From positions 62,001 to 126,000 of the forward strand of contig NZ_UPHT01000119.1 in assembly GCF_900566085.1 (NCBI RefSeq): a DNA stretch of 64,000 nt, written 5' to 3'. Below are positions 18,098-27,684 of the stretch, in pieces. The first letter of the stretch is position 1. Each line of letters starts with the position of its first letter. Below the pieces are notes generated by a model. The model worked only from the letters and a program-made list of their open reading frames with translations. It was not told the origin of the DNA and did no database searches. This DNA is from Mycobacterium attenuatum. Its GTDB lineage: Bacteria; Actinomycetota; Actinomycetes; Mycobacteriales; Mycobacteriaceae. The position numbers and the translations under genes are program-made.

Positions 18098-19696
18098 TTA
18101 CCTGCGGCGACGCCGCCCGGTGCCGAAGATGCTGCGGGTGATTTCGCGTACCCCGGTGTTGATGGCGCTCTTCACGGTTGGGTTCTTCAGAATTTCTTCC
18201 CATACCCCGGGACGCCTGGGTTCGGCGGGCGCCGGCATGGGCGGCACCTCGATATCGTCGGGCCACGGCAGCGGATCGTATTGTCCGCGAGGTGGTTGAG
18301 CGGGCTGCGTCGGCTCCTGCGCCGAGCCATATTTTGCGCTCAGCATCTCGTGGGCGGACACCCGGTCGACGGTCTGGCCATAGGCGGCCTGCAGCGGGCT
18401 TGCCTGGGCCGCCGCAGCAACGGCTTCGGTGCCGATCGCGCCCATCAGCGACCGCGGAACCCGCATGCGAGTCCAGGCCACCGGGGTCGGCGCGCCCTTT
18501 TCGGAGAGCACGGTCACGACGGCCTCGCCGATACCCAGCGAGGTCAGCGCCGATTCCAGGTCGTAGACATCGGTTTTGGGATACGTGCGAACGGTCTTGT
18601 TGAGCGCCTTCTGATCGTCGGGGGTGAACGCCCGTAGCGCATGCTGAATCCGGGCGCCCAGCTGGGAGAGCACGGTGTTGGGTAGATCCGTCGGCAACTG
18701 GGTGCAGAAGAACACGCCGACGCCCTTGGAGCGAATGAGCTTGACGGTTTGCTCGACCTGTTCCAGGAAAGCCTTTGACGCGTCGGTGAACAGCAAGTGC
18801 GCTTCGTCAAAAAAGAAGACCAGCTTCGGCTTGTCCAGATCCCCCACCTCGGGCAGAAATGTGAACAGGTCAGCCAGCACCCACATCAGGAAGGTGGAGA
18901 ACAGCACGGGGCGCAGCGACTGCCCGCTGAACTCCAGCAGTGAGATGATGCCGCGGCCCTGGCTGTCGATGCGTATCAGGTCGTCGGGTCTCAGTTCCGG
19001 CTCGCCGAAGAAGGTGTCAGCACCTTCGGCTTCGAGGTTGACCAATGCTCGCAGGATGACACCGGCGGTGGTCGGAGAAACGGCGCCAAGGGCTTTCAGC
19101 TCCGCCTTGCCCTCGTCGCTGGTCAGATGGGTGATTACGGTTCGCAGATCTTTCAAGTCCAGCAGCGGAAGTCCCCGCTGGTCGGCCCAGTGAAAGATCA
19201 ATCCCAGCGTTGATTCCTGGGTAGCGTTGAGCCCCAGTACTTTTGACAACAGAATAGGTCCAAAGCTGGAGATGGTCGCGCGCACCGGAACACCGACTCC
19301 GCTAGTTCCCAGCGACAGAAACTCCACCGGGAAGGCCGTCGGCGTCCAAGTGTCGCCGGTATCTTTCGCCCGAGCAGCCGTTTTGTCATTGGCCTCCCCC
19401 GCCCGGGATAGGCCGGACAGGTCGCCCTTCACGTCCGCCATGAGCACCGCCACACCTGCGGCGCTGAGCTGCTCGGCGATGAGCTGCAGCGTCTTGGTTT
19501 TCCCGGTTCCGGTGGCCCCGGCGACCAAACCGTGCCGGTTGATGGTGGCCAGCGGGATGCGAATCTGCGCAGCGCGGTCGGCCTCGCCGTCGACGACGAC
19601 AGAGCCCAATTCCAACGCCTGGCCGGTTACGGCGTATCCGGCCGCGATCTGCTGCGCGGGCCCGCCAGACCCGTCGCCCGCCGCTTCGGTGCTCAT
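18098..19696 (-). CDS. HerA-like DUF853 ATPase (Rv2510c homologue)
   Basis: A 532-residue P-loop ATPase of the HerA/YjgR (DUF853) family. Walker A is GATGTGKTKT near residue 61, Walker B is VFFFDEAHLLF near 295, and a sensor stretch VGVFFCTQLPTDLP follows. The C-terminal 100 residues are Pro/Gln-rich, with a final basic GTGRRRRR. The family relates to DNA translocases, but the physiological role is not established. It is convergent with cmrA, with 3 bases between the stops. Confidence 0.88.
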   Translation of the reverse strand: MSTEAAGDGSGGPAQQIAAGYAVTGQALELGSVVVDGEADRAAQIRIPLATINRHGLVAGATGTGKTKTLQLIAEQLSAAGVAVLMADVKGDLSGLSRAGEANDKTAARAKDTGDTWTPTAFPVEFLSLGTSGVGVPVRATISSFGPILLSKVLGLNATQESTLGLIFHWADQRGLPLLDLKDLRTVITHLTSDEGKAELKALGAVSPTTAGVILRALVNLEAEGADTFFGEPELRPDDLIRIDSQGRGIISLLEFSGQSLRPVLFSTFLMWVLADLFTFLPEVGDLDKPKLVFFFDEAHLLFTDASKAFLEQVEQTVKLIRSKGVGVFFCTQLPTDLPNTVLSQLGARIQHALRAFTPDDQKALNKTVRTYPKTDVYDLESALTSLGIGEAVVTVLSEKGAPTPVAWTRMRVPRSLMGAIGTEAVAAAAQASPLQAAYGQTVDRVSAHEMLSAKYGSAQEPTQPAQPPRGQYDPLPWPDDIEVPPMPAPAEPRRPGVWEEILKNPTVKSAINTGVREITRSIFGTGRRRRR

Positions 19697-19805
19697 CGCA
19701 CCACCTCTTCCCAGTCGTCACCCCGCGCCCGCTCGGCAAAGCAATCACACTACTTGCACGGGTGTCGCAGTTACGACAGCACAGATGGGCCTACTCTTGA
19801 GCCCT

Positions 19806-20453
19806 GTGCGTGACGAACTGGTGTGGATCGACTGCGAGATGACCGGGCTGACCATAGCTACGGACAAGTTGATCGAGATCGCCGTCCTGGTCACTGACGC
19901 CGACTTGAACATTCTCGGCGACGGCGTGGACGTGGTGATCCATGCCGACGACAACGCGCTGTCGTCAATGATCGGCGTCGTTGCCGAGATGCACACCCGC
20001 TCGGGGCTGGTCCAGGAAGTCAGGGCATCGACCGTCGACCTGGCGACGGCCGAAACGATGGTGCTCGACTACATCAACGAGCACGTCAAACAACCCAAGA
20101 CGGCGCCGTTGGCGGGAAACTCCATCGCCACCGATCGCGCCTTCATCGCCCGCGACATGCCCGCTCTGGACGCGTTTCTGCACTACCGGATGATCGACGT
20201 CAGCTCGATCAAGGAGCTCTGCCGGCGCTGGTACCCACGCATCTACTTCGGCCAGCCGCCCAAAGGCCTGGCGCATCGGGCGCTGGCCGATATTCACGAA
20301 TCCATCCGCGAACTGCGGTACTACCGACGTACCGCGTTCGTTCCGCCGCCAGGGCCGTCTACCAGCGAAATCGCCGCGGTGGTCGCCGATATTCAAGTCG
20401 GAGCCGACGCACCGGTGACAATTGATTCGGCCGAGGAGCCTCCGACCGGTTAA
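19806..20453 (+). CDS. orn: Oligoribonuclease
   Basis: A 3'-5' exoribonuclease of the DEDDh family that degrades 2-5 nt RNAs and linear cyclic-dinucleotide products. The 215-residue product from the GTG at 19806 has ExoI (VWIDCEMTGL), ExoII (LAGNSIATDRAF) and ExoIII (HRALADIHESI) with the expected acidic residues, and the DVSSIKELCRRWYP signature. The Ala/Pro/acidic tail is common in actinobacteria. The longer frame upstream is a shadow of the divergent HerA-like gene. Confidence 0.95.
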   Translation: MRDELVWIDCEMTGLTIATDKLIEIAVLVTDADLNILGDGVDVVIHADDNALSSMIGVVAEMHTRSGLVQEVRASTVDLATAETMVLDYINEHVKQPKTAPLAGNSIATDRAFIARDMPALDAFLHYRMIDVSSIKELCRRWYPRIYFGQPPKGLAHRALADIHESIRELRYYRRTAFVPPPGPSTSEIAAVVADIQVGADAPVTIDSAEEPPTG

Positions 20454-20504
20454 TATCGACGTCGCCGCTCGTTAGCCCTCCCAGAGGGCCGGCCGGCGGC
20501 CATG

Positions 20505-20580
20505 GTGAGTGTAGTTCAGTTGGTAGAGCACCAGGTTGTGATCCTGGGTGTCGCGGGTTCGAGTCCCGTCACTCACCCCA
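20505..20580 (+). tRNA. tRNA-His (GTG)
   Basis: Complete cloverleaf: acceptor GTGAGTG pairs with CACTCAC, the anticodon loop reads TTGTGAT (anticodon GTG), and the T arm GGGTTCGAGTCCC is followed by an encoded CCA. The G at 20504 is the expected extra -1 guanosine of tRNA-His, opposite discriminator C. Confidence 0.97.
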
Positions 20581-20958
20581 CAGGTCAGCGGGGGTACGGC
20601 GCGCTGCTATCGCGGCGCATACAGCGTCTACCGAGCTTTGACCGAGTTGCTCGAGGTTAGCTCACCGACCGCGGGGTGGCCGAGCGCTTGGAAGGTATCC
20701 AGCTGCTGAAGGATCACCCCGTGCTGCAGGCTTGCGCAGTGCATGACGTGAGGCCATTGGCCGCCGCCGCGAAACTGGTGCCCCACGTCGAGACCGCAGC
20801 AGTCTCGTCGCCCGATGAACACCTAAGCCAGCTATTGGCGCAACCAGCGCGTTCACATCGTCGTGGACGTTCCGGCCGCCGTCGTTGCGCGACGCCGCGC
20901 GATCACCACCGCCCGACGATGTGACTATCGAGAGCGCAACCCAGGGCTCAGGCCACGC
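20581..20958. other. Intergenic stretch without a convincing gene
   Basis: About 380 bases between tRNA-His and the convergently placed end of ldtB. A plus-strand frame of 82 codons (20676-20924, starting MAERLEGIQLLKDHPVLQ) has a plausible first 50 residues but turns into arginine-rich sequence. It could be the remnant of a small gene; I recognise no family. Confidence 0.5.
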
Positions 20959-22155
20959 TCAGGCCTTCGCGTTACCGGCGCGCCACTGATCCCACGGAAT
21001 ATTCCAGTCCCCGAGGCCATCCGTGCCGGACAGCGTGCCTCCCACGGTGTTGACGACTTCGACGATGTCACCGGTCTTGATGTGGTCGTAGAACCACTGG
21101 GCATTGCTCGGGCTCACGTTCAGACAACCGTGGCTGGTGTTGGTGTGACCTTGAGCTCCCACCGACCACGGCGCGGAGTGTACGAAGACGCCGCTGTAGG
21201 AAATCTGCGTGGCCCAGTCGACGTCGGTGCGATACCCGTTGGGCGAGTTCACCGGAACGCCATAGGTCGACGAGTCCATGATGATGTGTTTGAACCGTGC
21301 GCCCACGATGTAGACGCCGTTGGCGGTGGGCGTGCTGTCCTTCCCCATCGACGTCGGCATGGTCTTGACGACCTCACCGTTGACCCGAATCGTCAGTACC
21401 TTGGTGCTGTCGTCGGCCGTCGCGATGACCTCATCACCGATGGTGAAGTGCGTCTTGACATTGTCCTCGCCGAACATTCCCTCGCCGAGATTCACGCCAT
21501 AGGTGTTGACCGCCACGTCGACGACGGTCCCGGGCTTCCAGAAATGCTCTGGGCGCCAACGCACCTCACGGTTGTTCAGCCAGTAAAAGGCGCCGTCGAC
21601 GGGCGGGTTGGTGGTGACCTTGATGGCCTTCTCTGCAGCGACCCGGTCGGCGATGTTCTCGTCGAAACGAATCGCCACCGGCTCGCCGATCCCCACAACC
21701 TCACCGTCACCCGGACTCACATACGGCATTGTGAGATGGGCGGGCGAACTGGTTTGGAATGTCATCTGTCGAGTCGCCGCGCCGGCCAGTCCCAGCGCCT
21801 TCGCGCTGAGCGTGTAGCGCCGGTTGTAGCCGAGCTGGTCGGTTGTCGACCAGTGCAGTCCGTCGGCGCTGAGCTGGCCGCTGATGGACTTGCCGTTTTC
21901 GTTCACCATGGTGACCGCCGCCAGCACCCCGTCGGCAACGCTGACGGTGACGGGCGCATCCACGGTGACACCGACCGCTCCGTCGGTAACCGAGGCGGTC
22001 AGCTTGGGCACCAGCAGGTCAGCGAACGGCGTGCCCTTGTTGACGATGACCTTGGCCGGCGCGGGCGCACTGCCACTGCTGCACGCCACCGCGAGAACAG
22101 CAACCGGGGCCATGACCGCAGCCAGCCACGATTGACTTCTGCGCAAAGGCGTCAT
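20959..22155 (-). CDS. ldtB: L,D-transpeptidase LdtB (lipoprotein)
   Basis: Peptidoglycan 3-3 cross-linking enzyme, homologue of Rv2518c (LppS/LdtB), 398 residues. The N-terminus has a signal peptide with a lipobox ending LAVAC|SSG near residue 26, so it is a membrane-anchored lipoprotein. Two Ig-like domains precede the YkuD catalytic domain, whose motif HTNTSHGCLNVS contains the nucleophilic cysteine. The start MTPLRRSQSWLAAV at 22155 gives a proper signal peptide; the longer frame upstream does not. Confidence 0.93.
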   Translation of the reverse strand: MTPLRRSQSWLAAVMAPVAVLAVACSSGSAPAPAKVIVNKGTPFADLLVPKLTASVTDGAVGVTVDAPVTVSVADGVLAAVTMVNENGKSISGQLSADGLHWSTTDQLGYNRRYTLSAKALGLAGAATRQMTFQTSSPAHLTMPYVSPGDGEVVGIGEPVAIRFDENIADRVAAEKAIKVTTNPPVDGAFYWLNNREVRWRPEHFWKPGTVVDVAVNTYGVNLGEGMFGEDNVKTHFTIGDEVIATADDSTKVLTIRVNGEVVKTMPTSMGKDSTPTANGVYIVGARFKHIIMDSSTYGVPVNSPNGYRTDVDWATQISYSGVFVHSAPWSVGAQGHTNTSHGCLNVSPSNAQWFYDHIKTGDIVEVVNTVGGTLSGTDGLGDWNIPWDQWRAGNAKA

Positions 22156-22364
22156 CAAGTGACCTTCCAGATAGTCTCGCTTACTTCGGTCACCGCTGAC
22201 CCTGGATTGTTCCCTGTATTGTAGTGCCTGATCGCGGCCCGGACAGAAATTGTCGGCTTTGTCTCTATGGTTCAGTGTCGCATCTCGCCGCGTCGTGATC
22301 TGGAGATTTCCCACCGCGCCGCTACGCCTGTTATTGTCGCGTACGCGGTCTTTGGCCGTCCAAG

Positions 22365-22437
<73 letters not shown>

Positions 22438-22648
22438 CCCCTCAATGGCGCATCGCGTCTCGTGTTGTCGAATCGGCCAGAAACTCCGGATCGGCGTGTC
22501 TGGTAAACAACCCGAGCCGAATCCTGCGGCACCGCCGTGCTCGGCGGCGTAGTCACCGCGAAACACCACCGGCACAATGTGATTCGTGTAAGGCGTGCCG
22601 ACTAAAGGTTGGTGTCAGCTACGCAGCCAGTGAGTGTCACTGCAGCGC

Positions 22649-22876
22649 TTACCGATTCCTGATGTTACGGATCACCACGATGACCACGACAGACCCGACA
22701 CCGACCAGTGTCACGGTCACCGCGGGTTTGGTGACGAATTCGACCACCTTGGCCTTGACGTCGTCGGCGAGTCGGCGGGGATTGGCACGTTCGACAAGCG
22801 AGTCGACCGTCGCCGCCAGTTGGTTGCGGGCGAGGTCGATCTCCTGCTTGATGGCCTCGGGATCACGGTCCGCCAC
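22649..22876 (-). CDS. Small DUF3618 membrane protein (Rv2520c homologue)
   Basis: A 75-residue protein: an amphipathic helix (RDPEAIKQEIDLARNQLAAT) followed by one C-terminal transmembrane helix (residues about 50-70) and a basic end. The GTG at 22876 is chosen because GGAGG lies 8 bases before it and it gives exactly the length I know for Rv2520c. It diverges from bcp. Function unknown; such proteins may associate with the membrane or bind membrane-remodelling partners. Confidence 0.82.
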   Translation of the reverse strand: MADRDPEAIKQEIDLARNQLAATVDSLVERANPRRLADDVKAKVVEFVTKPAVTVTLVGVGSVVVIVVIRNIRNR

Positions 22877-22967
22877 GTGTCTGTCCTCCAAGTCGATGCA
22901 CCTGACGAACTACCCTAGATCAGCCGGTGCGAGTCGCTACGCTCCGGTGAACAGAAAGGAACATACG

Positions 22968-23441
22968 TTGAGCGAGTCCACCCGCCTGGCTCCCGGCGAC
23001 AAAGCGCCTGCCTTCAGCTTGCCCGACGCCGACGGCAAAAAGGTGTCGCTGGCCGACTACCAGGGACGCCGCGTGGTCGTGTATTTCTATCCGGCCGCCT
23101 CGACACCGGGATGCACCAAAGAGGCCTGCGACTTCCGCGACAACCTCCACGATCTCAACGACGCCGGTCTAGACGTCGTCGGAATTTCGCCTGACGCGCC
23201 CGCCAAGCTGGCCAAGTTCCGCGACGCCGAGGCGTTGACGTTCCCGCTGCTGTCCGATCCTGACCGCGAGGTTTTGACGGCCTGGGGGGCCTACGGCGAG
23301 AAGAAGATGTACGGCAAGACCGTGCAGGGCGTCATCCGGTCCACGTTCGTCGTCGATGAGAAGGGCAAGATCGCCCTTGCCCAGTACAACGTCAAGGCCA
23401 CCGGACACGTCGCCAAACTGCGCCGCGACTTGGCGGTCTGA
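22968..23441 (+). CDS. bcp: Thiol peroxidase Bcp (AhpC/TSA family)
   Basis: Peroxiredoxin Q-type peroxidase, 157 residues, homologue of Rv2521. The peroxidatic cysteine is in YPAASTPGCTKEACDFRD, with the second cysteine five residues on, as in atypical 2-Cys members. The start is TTG at 22968, supported by AAAGGA 7 bases upstream and by the exact family length; no ATG or GTG fits. It reduces hydrogen and organic peroxides in the cytoplasm. Confidence 0.93.
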   Translation: MSESTRLAPGDKAPAFSLPDADGKKVSLADYQGRRVVVYFYPAASTPGCTKEACDFRDNLHDLNDAGLDVVGISPDAPAKLAKFRDAEALTFPLLSDPDREVLTAWGAYGEKKMYGKTVQGVIRSTFVVDEKGKIALAQYNVKATGHVAKLRRDLAV

Positions 23442-24776
23442 TCAGGCCAGGTTGGCCAGCAACAGCGCTTCGGCGACCGCGGCGCGCTCCAATACCCCCA
23501 GATGCAGGCTCTCGTTGATGCTGTGTGCCTGAGTTGCGGGATCCTCGACGCCAGTGACCAGGATCTTCGCCGCCGGAAACGCCCGCGCGAACTCAGCGAT
23601 GAATGGAATCGACCCGCCCATGCCCATGTCGACTGGATCAGTGCCCCAGGCCTGCCGGAACGCCGCCCGGGCGGCGTCATAGACGGGGCCGCTGGCCTCG
23701 ATGGCGTACGGCTGGCCGACCTCGCCCCGGTGAACGCTGACCCGCGCGCCCCACGGCGTGTGCCGCCGCAGATGGGCCTCCAGGGCGTCCAGATGCGCGA
23801 CGCCGTCACCCCCGGGCGCAACCCGCAGACTGATCTTGGCGCGAGCCCGCGGAATCAACGTATTCGACGCTGCCGCAACCGATGTGGTGTCGATGCCGAT
23901 CACGGTGATTGCCGGTTTCGCCCAGAGTCGCTGGGGCACCGGGCCGGAACCGATTTCACTCACCCCATCCAGTAGGCCCGCGTCTGCACGCACCCGTCCG
24001 GGCGGGTAGTCAGGCACATTCAGTGCCGCGACGTCGGTTTCATGCAGCCCGGCTACCGCCACGTTGCCGTGGTCGTCGTGCAGGCTGGCGAGCAGCCTCA
24101 CCAGCACGCTCAGCGCGTCGGGAACCACACCGCCCCACAATCCGGAGTGCAGGCCGTGGTCGAGCGTGGCGACCTCGACGACGCAATCGGCCAATCCGCG
24201 CAGCGACACCGTCAGCGCGGGAACCTCAGTGCTCCAATTGTCGGAGTCGGCGATGACGATCACATCGGCGGCCAGCGCGTCCCGGTGAGCGGCGAGCAAC
24301 CGGCCCAGTGATGGAGATCCGGACTCTTCTTCGCCCTCGACGAAAACCGTCACGCCCACCGGAGGCCGGCCACCGTGCGCCCGAAATGCGGCCAAATGCG
24401 TTGCGATGCCGGCCTTGTCGTCGGCCGCGCCCCGCCCATACAGTCGCCCGTCACGTTCGGTCGGCGCGAAAGGCGGCGACGCCCACTGGTCGCGGTCGCC
24501 TTCCGGCTGCACGTCATGGTGGGCATACAGCAGCACCGTAGGCGCGCCCGGTGGCGGCGCATACCGCGCGATGACCGCGGGCGCTCCGCCTTCGCTGACG
24601 ATCCGAACCTCGTCAAAACCGGCCTGCGACAACAGGTGTGCTACCGCCTGTGCGCTGCGGTGTACCTGATCGCGCCGAGCCGGGTCCGCCCACACCGATT
24701 CGATGCGTACCAGGTCTTCGAGATCACGCTGCACCGCCGGCAACACCGCACGAACCCTGTCAACCAGATCAGTCAC
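23442..24776 (-). CDS. M20-family metallopeptidase (Rv2522c homologue)
   Basis: Zinc peptidase/dipeptidase of about 444 residues. M20 metal ligands are visible: YAHHDVQPEGD, GRGAADDKAGIA, VEGEEESGSP and DSDNWS, with a dimerisation domain in the middle. C-terminal GMGGSIPFI and HSINESLHLG complete the site. Two GTG codons are possible starts (24782 and 24776); I use the second. The gene is convergent with bcp (adjacent stops) and divergent from the sensor kinase. Confidence 0.88.
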   Translation of the reverse strand: MTDLVDRVRAVLPAVQRDLEDLVRIESVWADPARRDQVHRSAQAVAHLLSQAGFDEVRIVSEGGAPAVIARYAPPPGAPTVLLYAHHDVQPEGDRDQWASPPFAPTERDGRLYGRGAADDKAGIATHLAAFRAHGGRPPVGVTVFVEGEEESGSPSLGRLLAAHRDALAADVIVIADSDNWSTEVPALTVSLRGLADCVVEVATLDHGLHSGLWGGVVPDALSVLVRLLASLHDDHGNVAVAGLHETDVAALNVPDYPPGRVRADAGLLDGVSEIGSGPVPQRLWAKPAITVIGIDTTSVAAASNTLIPRARAKISLRVAPGGDGVAHLDALEAHLRRHTPWGARVSVHRGEVGQPYAIEASGPVYDAARAAFRQAWGTDPVDMGMGGSIPFIAEFARAFPAAKILVTGVEDPATQAHSINESLHLGVLERAAVAEALLLANLA

Positions 24777-24806
24777 GACCACGAGGCTAGCTATGCTGAG
24801 CCCGAC

Positions 24807-25952
24807 ATGGCGACGCGCGGCCCCGATCCGACGGCGCCGCTCTGGCGGGCGGCGCAGGTGTTTCGGTTGTTGAGCTGCGTTTATGCCCTGGGGTTTCAGA
24901 TCGCCGTCAACTCCGATCTGCGACGGCCGGCGCTGGGCTGGGTCCTGCTGGCCGTGCTTATCGGCTGGAGCGTGGCCGTCGCGATCGCCTACCTGCGCAG
25001 CTTCGGCCGACGGCCTGCCTGGGTGATCGCCGAGATCGCCGTCGTCGTCGTGCTGATGCTGTCCACCAGGGTGGTCGCAACCGGCCAATGGGCCCTGGAT
25101 AACCAGGCCTGGCCGACGACCTTGTGGGCCAGCAACGCCACCATTTCGGCGGCCCTGCAGTTCGGCCCGGCCGGCGGCATGTTGACCGGCGTGGCGGTGA
25201 CGGCCGCCAACGAAGCGGTCAAGGGTTACGTAAACGTCAACCTGGGACGCAGCGCGACCATTGTCATCGAGCTGGCGGTCGGGCTCGCCGTGGGCATGGC
25301 CGCACGGACCGCCCGGCGCGCCCACGACGAACTGCAACGAGCCGCCGAATTGTCCGCCGCGTTACACGAGCGCGAACGGCTGTCCCGGCAAGTCCACGAC
25401 GGTGTCATCCAGGTGCTGGCTTTAGTCGCCAAGCGGGGCCACCAAATAGGCGGCGACACAGCTGAATTGGCGGCGCTGGCCAGCGAGCAGGAACGCGCGC
25501 TGCGGCGCTGGCTGAGTTCGGCCGACGCCGAGCAGGACGGTGACACCCAGACCGTCGACCTCGGCGCGCTGTTGCGGCGCCGGGCGTCCGATCAGGTGTC
25601 CCTGAGCCTGCCGGGCGCACCGGTACCGCTGGGACGTGGGGTGGCCGCCGAACTGGACGCGGCGGTGGGCAACGCCCTGGACAATGTTCGGTTGCACGCC
25701 GGGCCGAACGCCCATGCGTATGTGCTGCTGGAAGATACGGGCGACGCGGTGGCGGTGACCGTTCGCGACGACGGTGTCGGCATTGCTGCGGGACGCCTCG
25801 ACGAAGCCGCCAGCCAGGGTCGGTTTGGGGTCACGAAGTCGATCGTGGGCCGGTTGGCCGCGCTGGGCGGCACCGCGCAACTCAGCACGAACACGGGCGA
25901 GGGCACCGAGTGGGAACTGAGGGTGCCGCGCCGGGAAGGACGTCATGAGTGA
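24807..25952 (+). CDS. MacS-type sensor histidine kinase
   Basis: Two-component sensor, 381 residues. The N-terminal 170 residues hold about five transmembrane helices with no large extracellular domain, so it probably senses a membrane signal. A short coiled linker leads to a HisKA_3 dimerisation helix with the phospho-accepting histidine in RLSRQVHDGVIQVLALV. The ATPase domain follows (GNALDNVRLHAG, RDDGVGI, GRFGVTKSIVGRL, GEGTEWEL). It overlaps the response regulator by 8 bases. The signal is unknown. Confidence 0.88.
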   Translation: MATRGPDPTAPLWRAAQVFRLLSCVYALGFQIAVNSDLRRPALGWVLLAVLIGWSVAVAIAYLRSFGRRPAWVIAEIAVVVVLMLSTRVVATGQWALDNQAWPTTLWASNATISAALQFGPAGGMLTGVAVTAANEAVKGYVNVNLGRSATIVIELAVGLAVGMAARTARRAHDELQRAAELSAALHERERLSRQVHDGVIQVLALVAKRGHQIGGDTAELAALASEQERALRRWLSSADAEQDGDTQTVDLGALLRRRASDQVSLSLPGAPVPLGRGVAAELDAAVGNALDNVRLHAGPNAHAYVLLEDTGDAVAVTVRDDGVGIAAGRLDEAASQGRFGVTKSIVGRLAALGGTAQLSTNTGEGTEWELRVPRREGRHE

Positions 25953-26601
25953 ACAGCAGTCCCCGACCGTGATGGTCGTCGACGACCATCCGATCTGGCG
26001 CGACGCCGTCGCGCGCGACCTTGCCGATGACGGGTTCAACGTCGTTGCCACCGCCGACGGAGTGGCAGCCGCACGGCGACGGGCCGCGGTTGTCAAGCCC
26101 GACGTGGTGCTCATGGACATGCGGTTGGCCGATGGCGATGGTGTGCAGGCGACGACGGAGGTACTCGAGGTCTCCCCCGAGACCCGGGTGCTGGTCCTGT
26201 CGGCGTCGGATGAACGCGAGGACGTCTTGGAGGCGGTCAAAGCCGGGGCGACGGGATACCTGGTCAAGAGCGCCTCGAAGGCGGAACTCAGTGACGCCGT
26301 GCGAGCCACCGCGGCCGGGCGCGCCGTATTCACTGCGAGCCTGGCCGGACTCGTGCTGGGCGAATATCGGCGCATCGCCACGAGCACCGACTCGGGACCG
26401 GCTCGCCCCAGCCTCACCGAACGGGAGACCGAGATATTGCGCTACGTCGCAAAAGGTTTGTCCGCCAAGCAGATTGCCCAAAAGCTCTCGCTGAGTCACC
26501 GCACCGTCGAAAATCACGTGCAGGCGACATTTCGCAAGTTGCAGGTCGCCAACCGGGTGGAGTTGACCCGCTACGCCATCGAGCACGGCCTCGACGAGTA
26601 G
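25945..26601 (+). CDS. NarL/FixJ (LuxR-type) response regulator
   Basis: Response regulator of 218 residues paired with the kinase. The receiver domain has the acidic pocket VVDDHP, the phospho-accepting aspartate 58 in VVLMDMRLADGDG, and the conserved lysine in GYLVKSAS. The C-terminal LuxR helix-turn-helix is LTERETEILRYVAKGLSAKQ with HRTVENHV. Targets cannot be deduced here; I saw no matching repeat pair around it. Confidence 0.9.
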   Translation: MSEQQSPTVMVVDDHPIWRDAVARDLADDGFNVVATADGVAAARRRAAVVKPDVVLMDMRLADGDGVQATTEVLEVSPETRVLVLSASDEREDVLEAVKAGATGYLVKSASKAELSDAVRATAAGRAVFTASLAGLVLGEYRRIATSTDSGPARPSLTERETEILRYVAKGLSAKQIAQKLSLSHRTVENHVQATFRKLQVANRVELTRYAIEHGLDE

Positions 26602-27567
26602 CCCAGATTCGGGTAATCCGACTCAGCTGTTCCGCTCTTGTTCCGCCGCGCGGCGTGCTGCGATCGAGAAGTCATTCCGTCACCGCGTCAGCCGCATGCC
26701 CGAATTCAGTCCCTGGTGAGTCTCATGGGGTATGTGACCGAAGTCTCAAGCAACGGCGTACTGCCCCACACATGAGTGCCCATTTCGAACACGCGGAGGG
26801 TGATGATCTACGCCGTCAATTCACCGGCTTCCGCTTCGCCAGTATCCGTTTGCGCATTAATTCCTCCTATGGTGTCCCGCCGCCGGGGTTGCGACCGGAG
26901 CTGCCCACAGCAATGCCGAATGAGGTGCCGACCGACGTGTACTATGTTTTCGATGGACAGCTGTCGTGGGACAGCAACCCACCCCGGAAGAATACGCTTG
27001 GTGTCCGATAGGTAAACGAATGATAACCTTGCGAAGCCATCTGCAGGAAGTTGCCGAAAACATCGTTGACATGGAGCATCTCTACGCTGCGCAGGGATTC
27101 AGAACATCTGGAGCATCGAGGCATTGGCGGTGACGGCCCGGATTCCGTAGTCGTTATACAACTTCACGCCCTTTCCCATTCACTACTCCCATTCACTACG
27201 TCTGGAATATGCACGGACGTCCAAGTCCCGGCAAATGCTCTCAGGATTTTCCTTTGGAACTCGGATCGGCAGTCAGCGAACCCGACAGTGGGTAGTGACG
27301 AAGTCAGTTGCCGAGCGCGACATACTCGTCCACCTCGGCGCTATCTGTGAGCTTGCCCACAGCATCCTCAGTTCGCACCAAGACAAAATAGAATTGTGCG
27401 TCAACAGTTGAGACGCGGACTACCGAGGACTCTGACCAGGCCTCCTACGCGGCTGCGAAATCCGGGAACACAAGAAAATAGCTACGCCGACCCGCCATTG
27501 TCGCCGGAGACGGCTCGACCGCCAGTTGTCGAGCTGGGACTAGACAGTTGCATACAGAAGGAGCCGC
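26602..27567. other. Long low-coding intergenic region with possible gene remnants
   Basis: Nearly 1 kb without a credible gene, and less GC-rich than its surroundings. On the minus strand near 27170-27100 a segment reads KLYNDYGIRAVTANASMLQMF followed by a stop, which looks like a real protein C-terminus. A short frame follows it, reading LHVNDVFGNFLQMASQGY. These may be relics of one or two genes; I do not recognise the family. Confidence 0.5.
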
Positions 27568-27675
27568 ATGCTGAAGCGATATGGCCTGGTCGCGACGGTG
27601 CTCATGATGGCTATCGGCGCAGGAGCGCGCTGGCGTAGGTTCCTACGGCCGATGCCAACCCCTGCCGGCACCTGA
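27568..27675 (+). pseudogene. Truncated small secreted-protein gene
   Basis: An AGAAGGAG ribosome site stands 5 bases before the ATG at 27568, and the frame encodes a good signal peptide (MLKRYGLVATVLMMAIGAGA). The reading then becomes arginine-rich and stops after 35 codons. The strong start and the abrupt loss of character suggest the 5' end of a small exported protein whose mature part was lost by frameshift or deletion just before the P450 gene. The original family is unclear. Confidence 0.4.
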
Positions 27676-27684
27676 CCGGTCCCT

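Noticed and set aside
20676..20924. An 82-residue plus-strand protein after tRNA-His
   Set aside because: No ribosome site or family match, and the second half is arginine-rich; kept only as a possible remnant in the intergenic entry.
24777..25337. N-terminal extension of the Rv2522c homologue of about 185 residues
   Set aside because: It would run through the divergent sensor kinase gene and has shadow-like composition (Arg/His/Gln-rich); the family start is near VTDLVDRVRAVLP.
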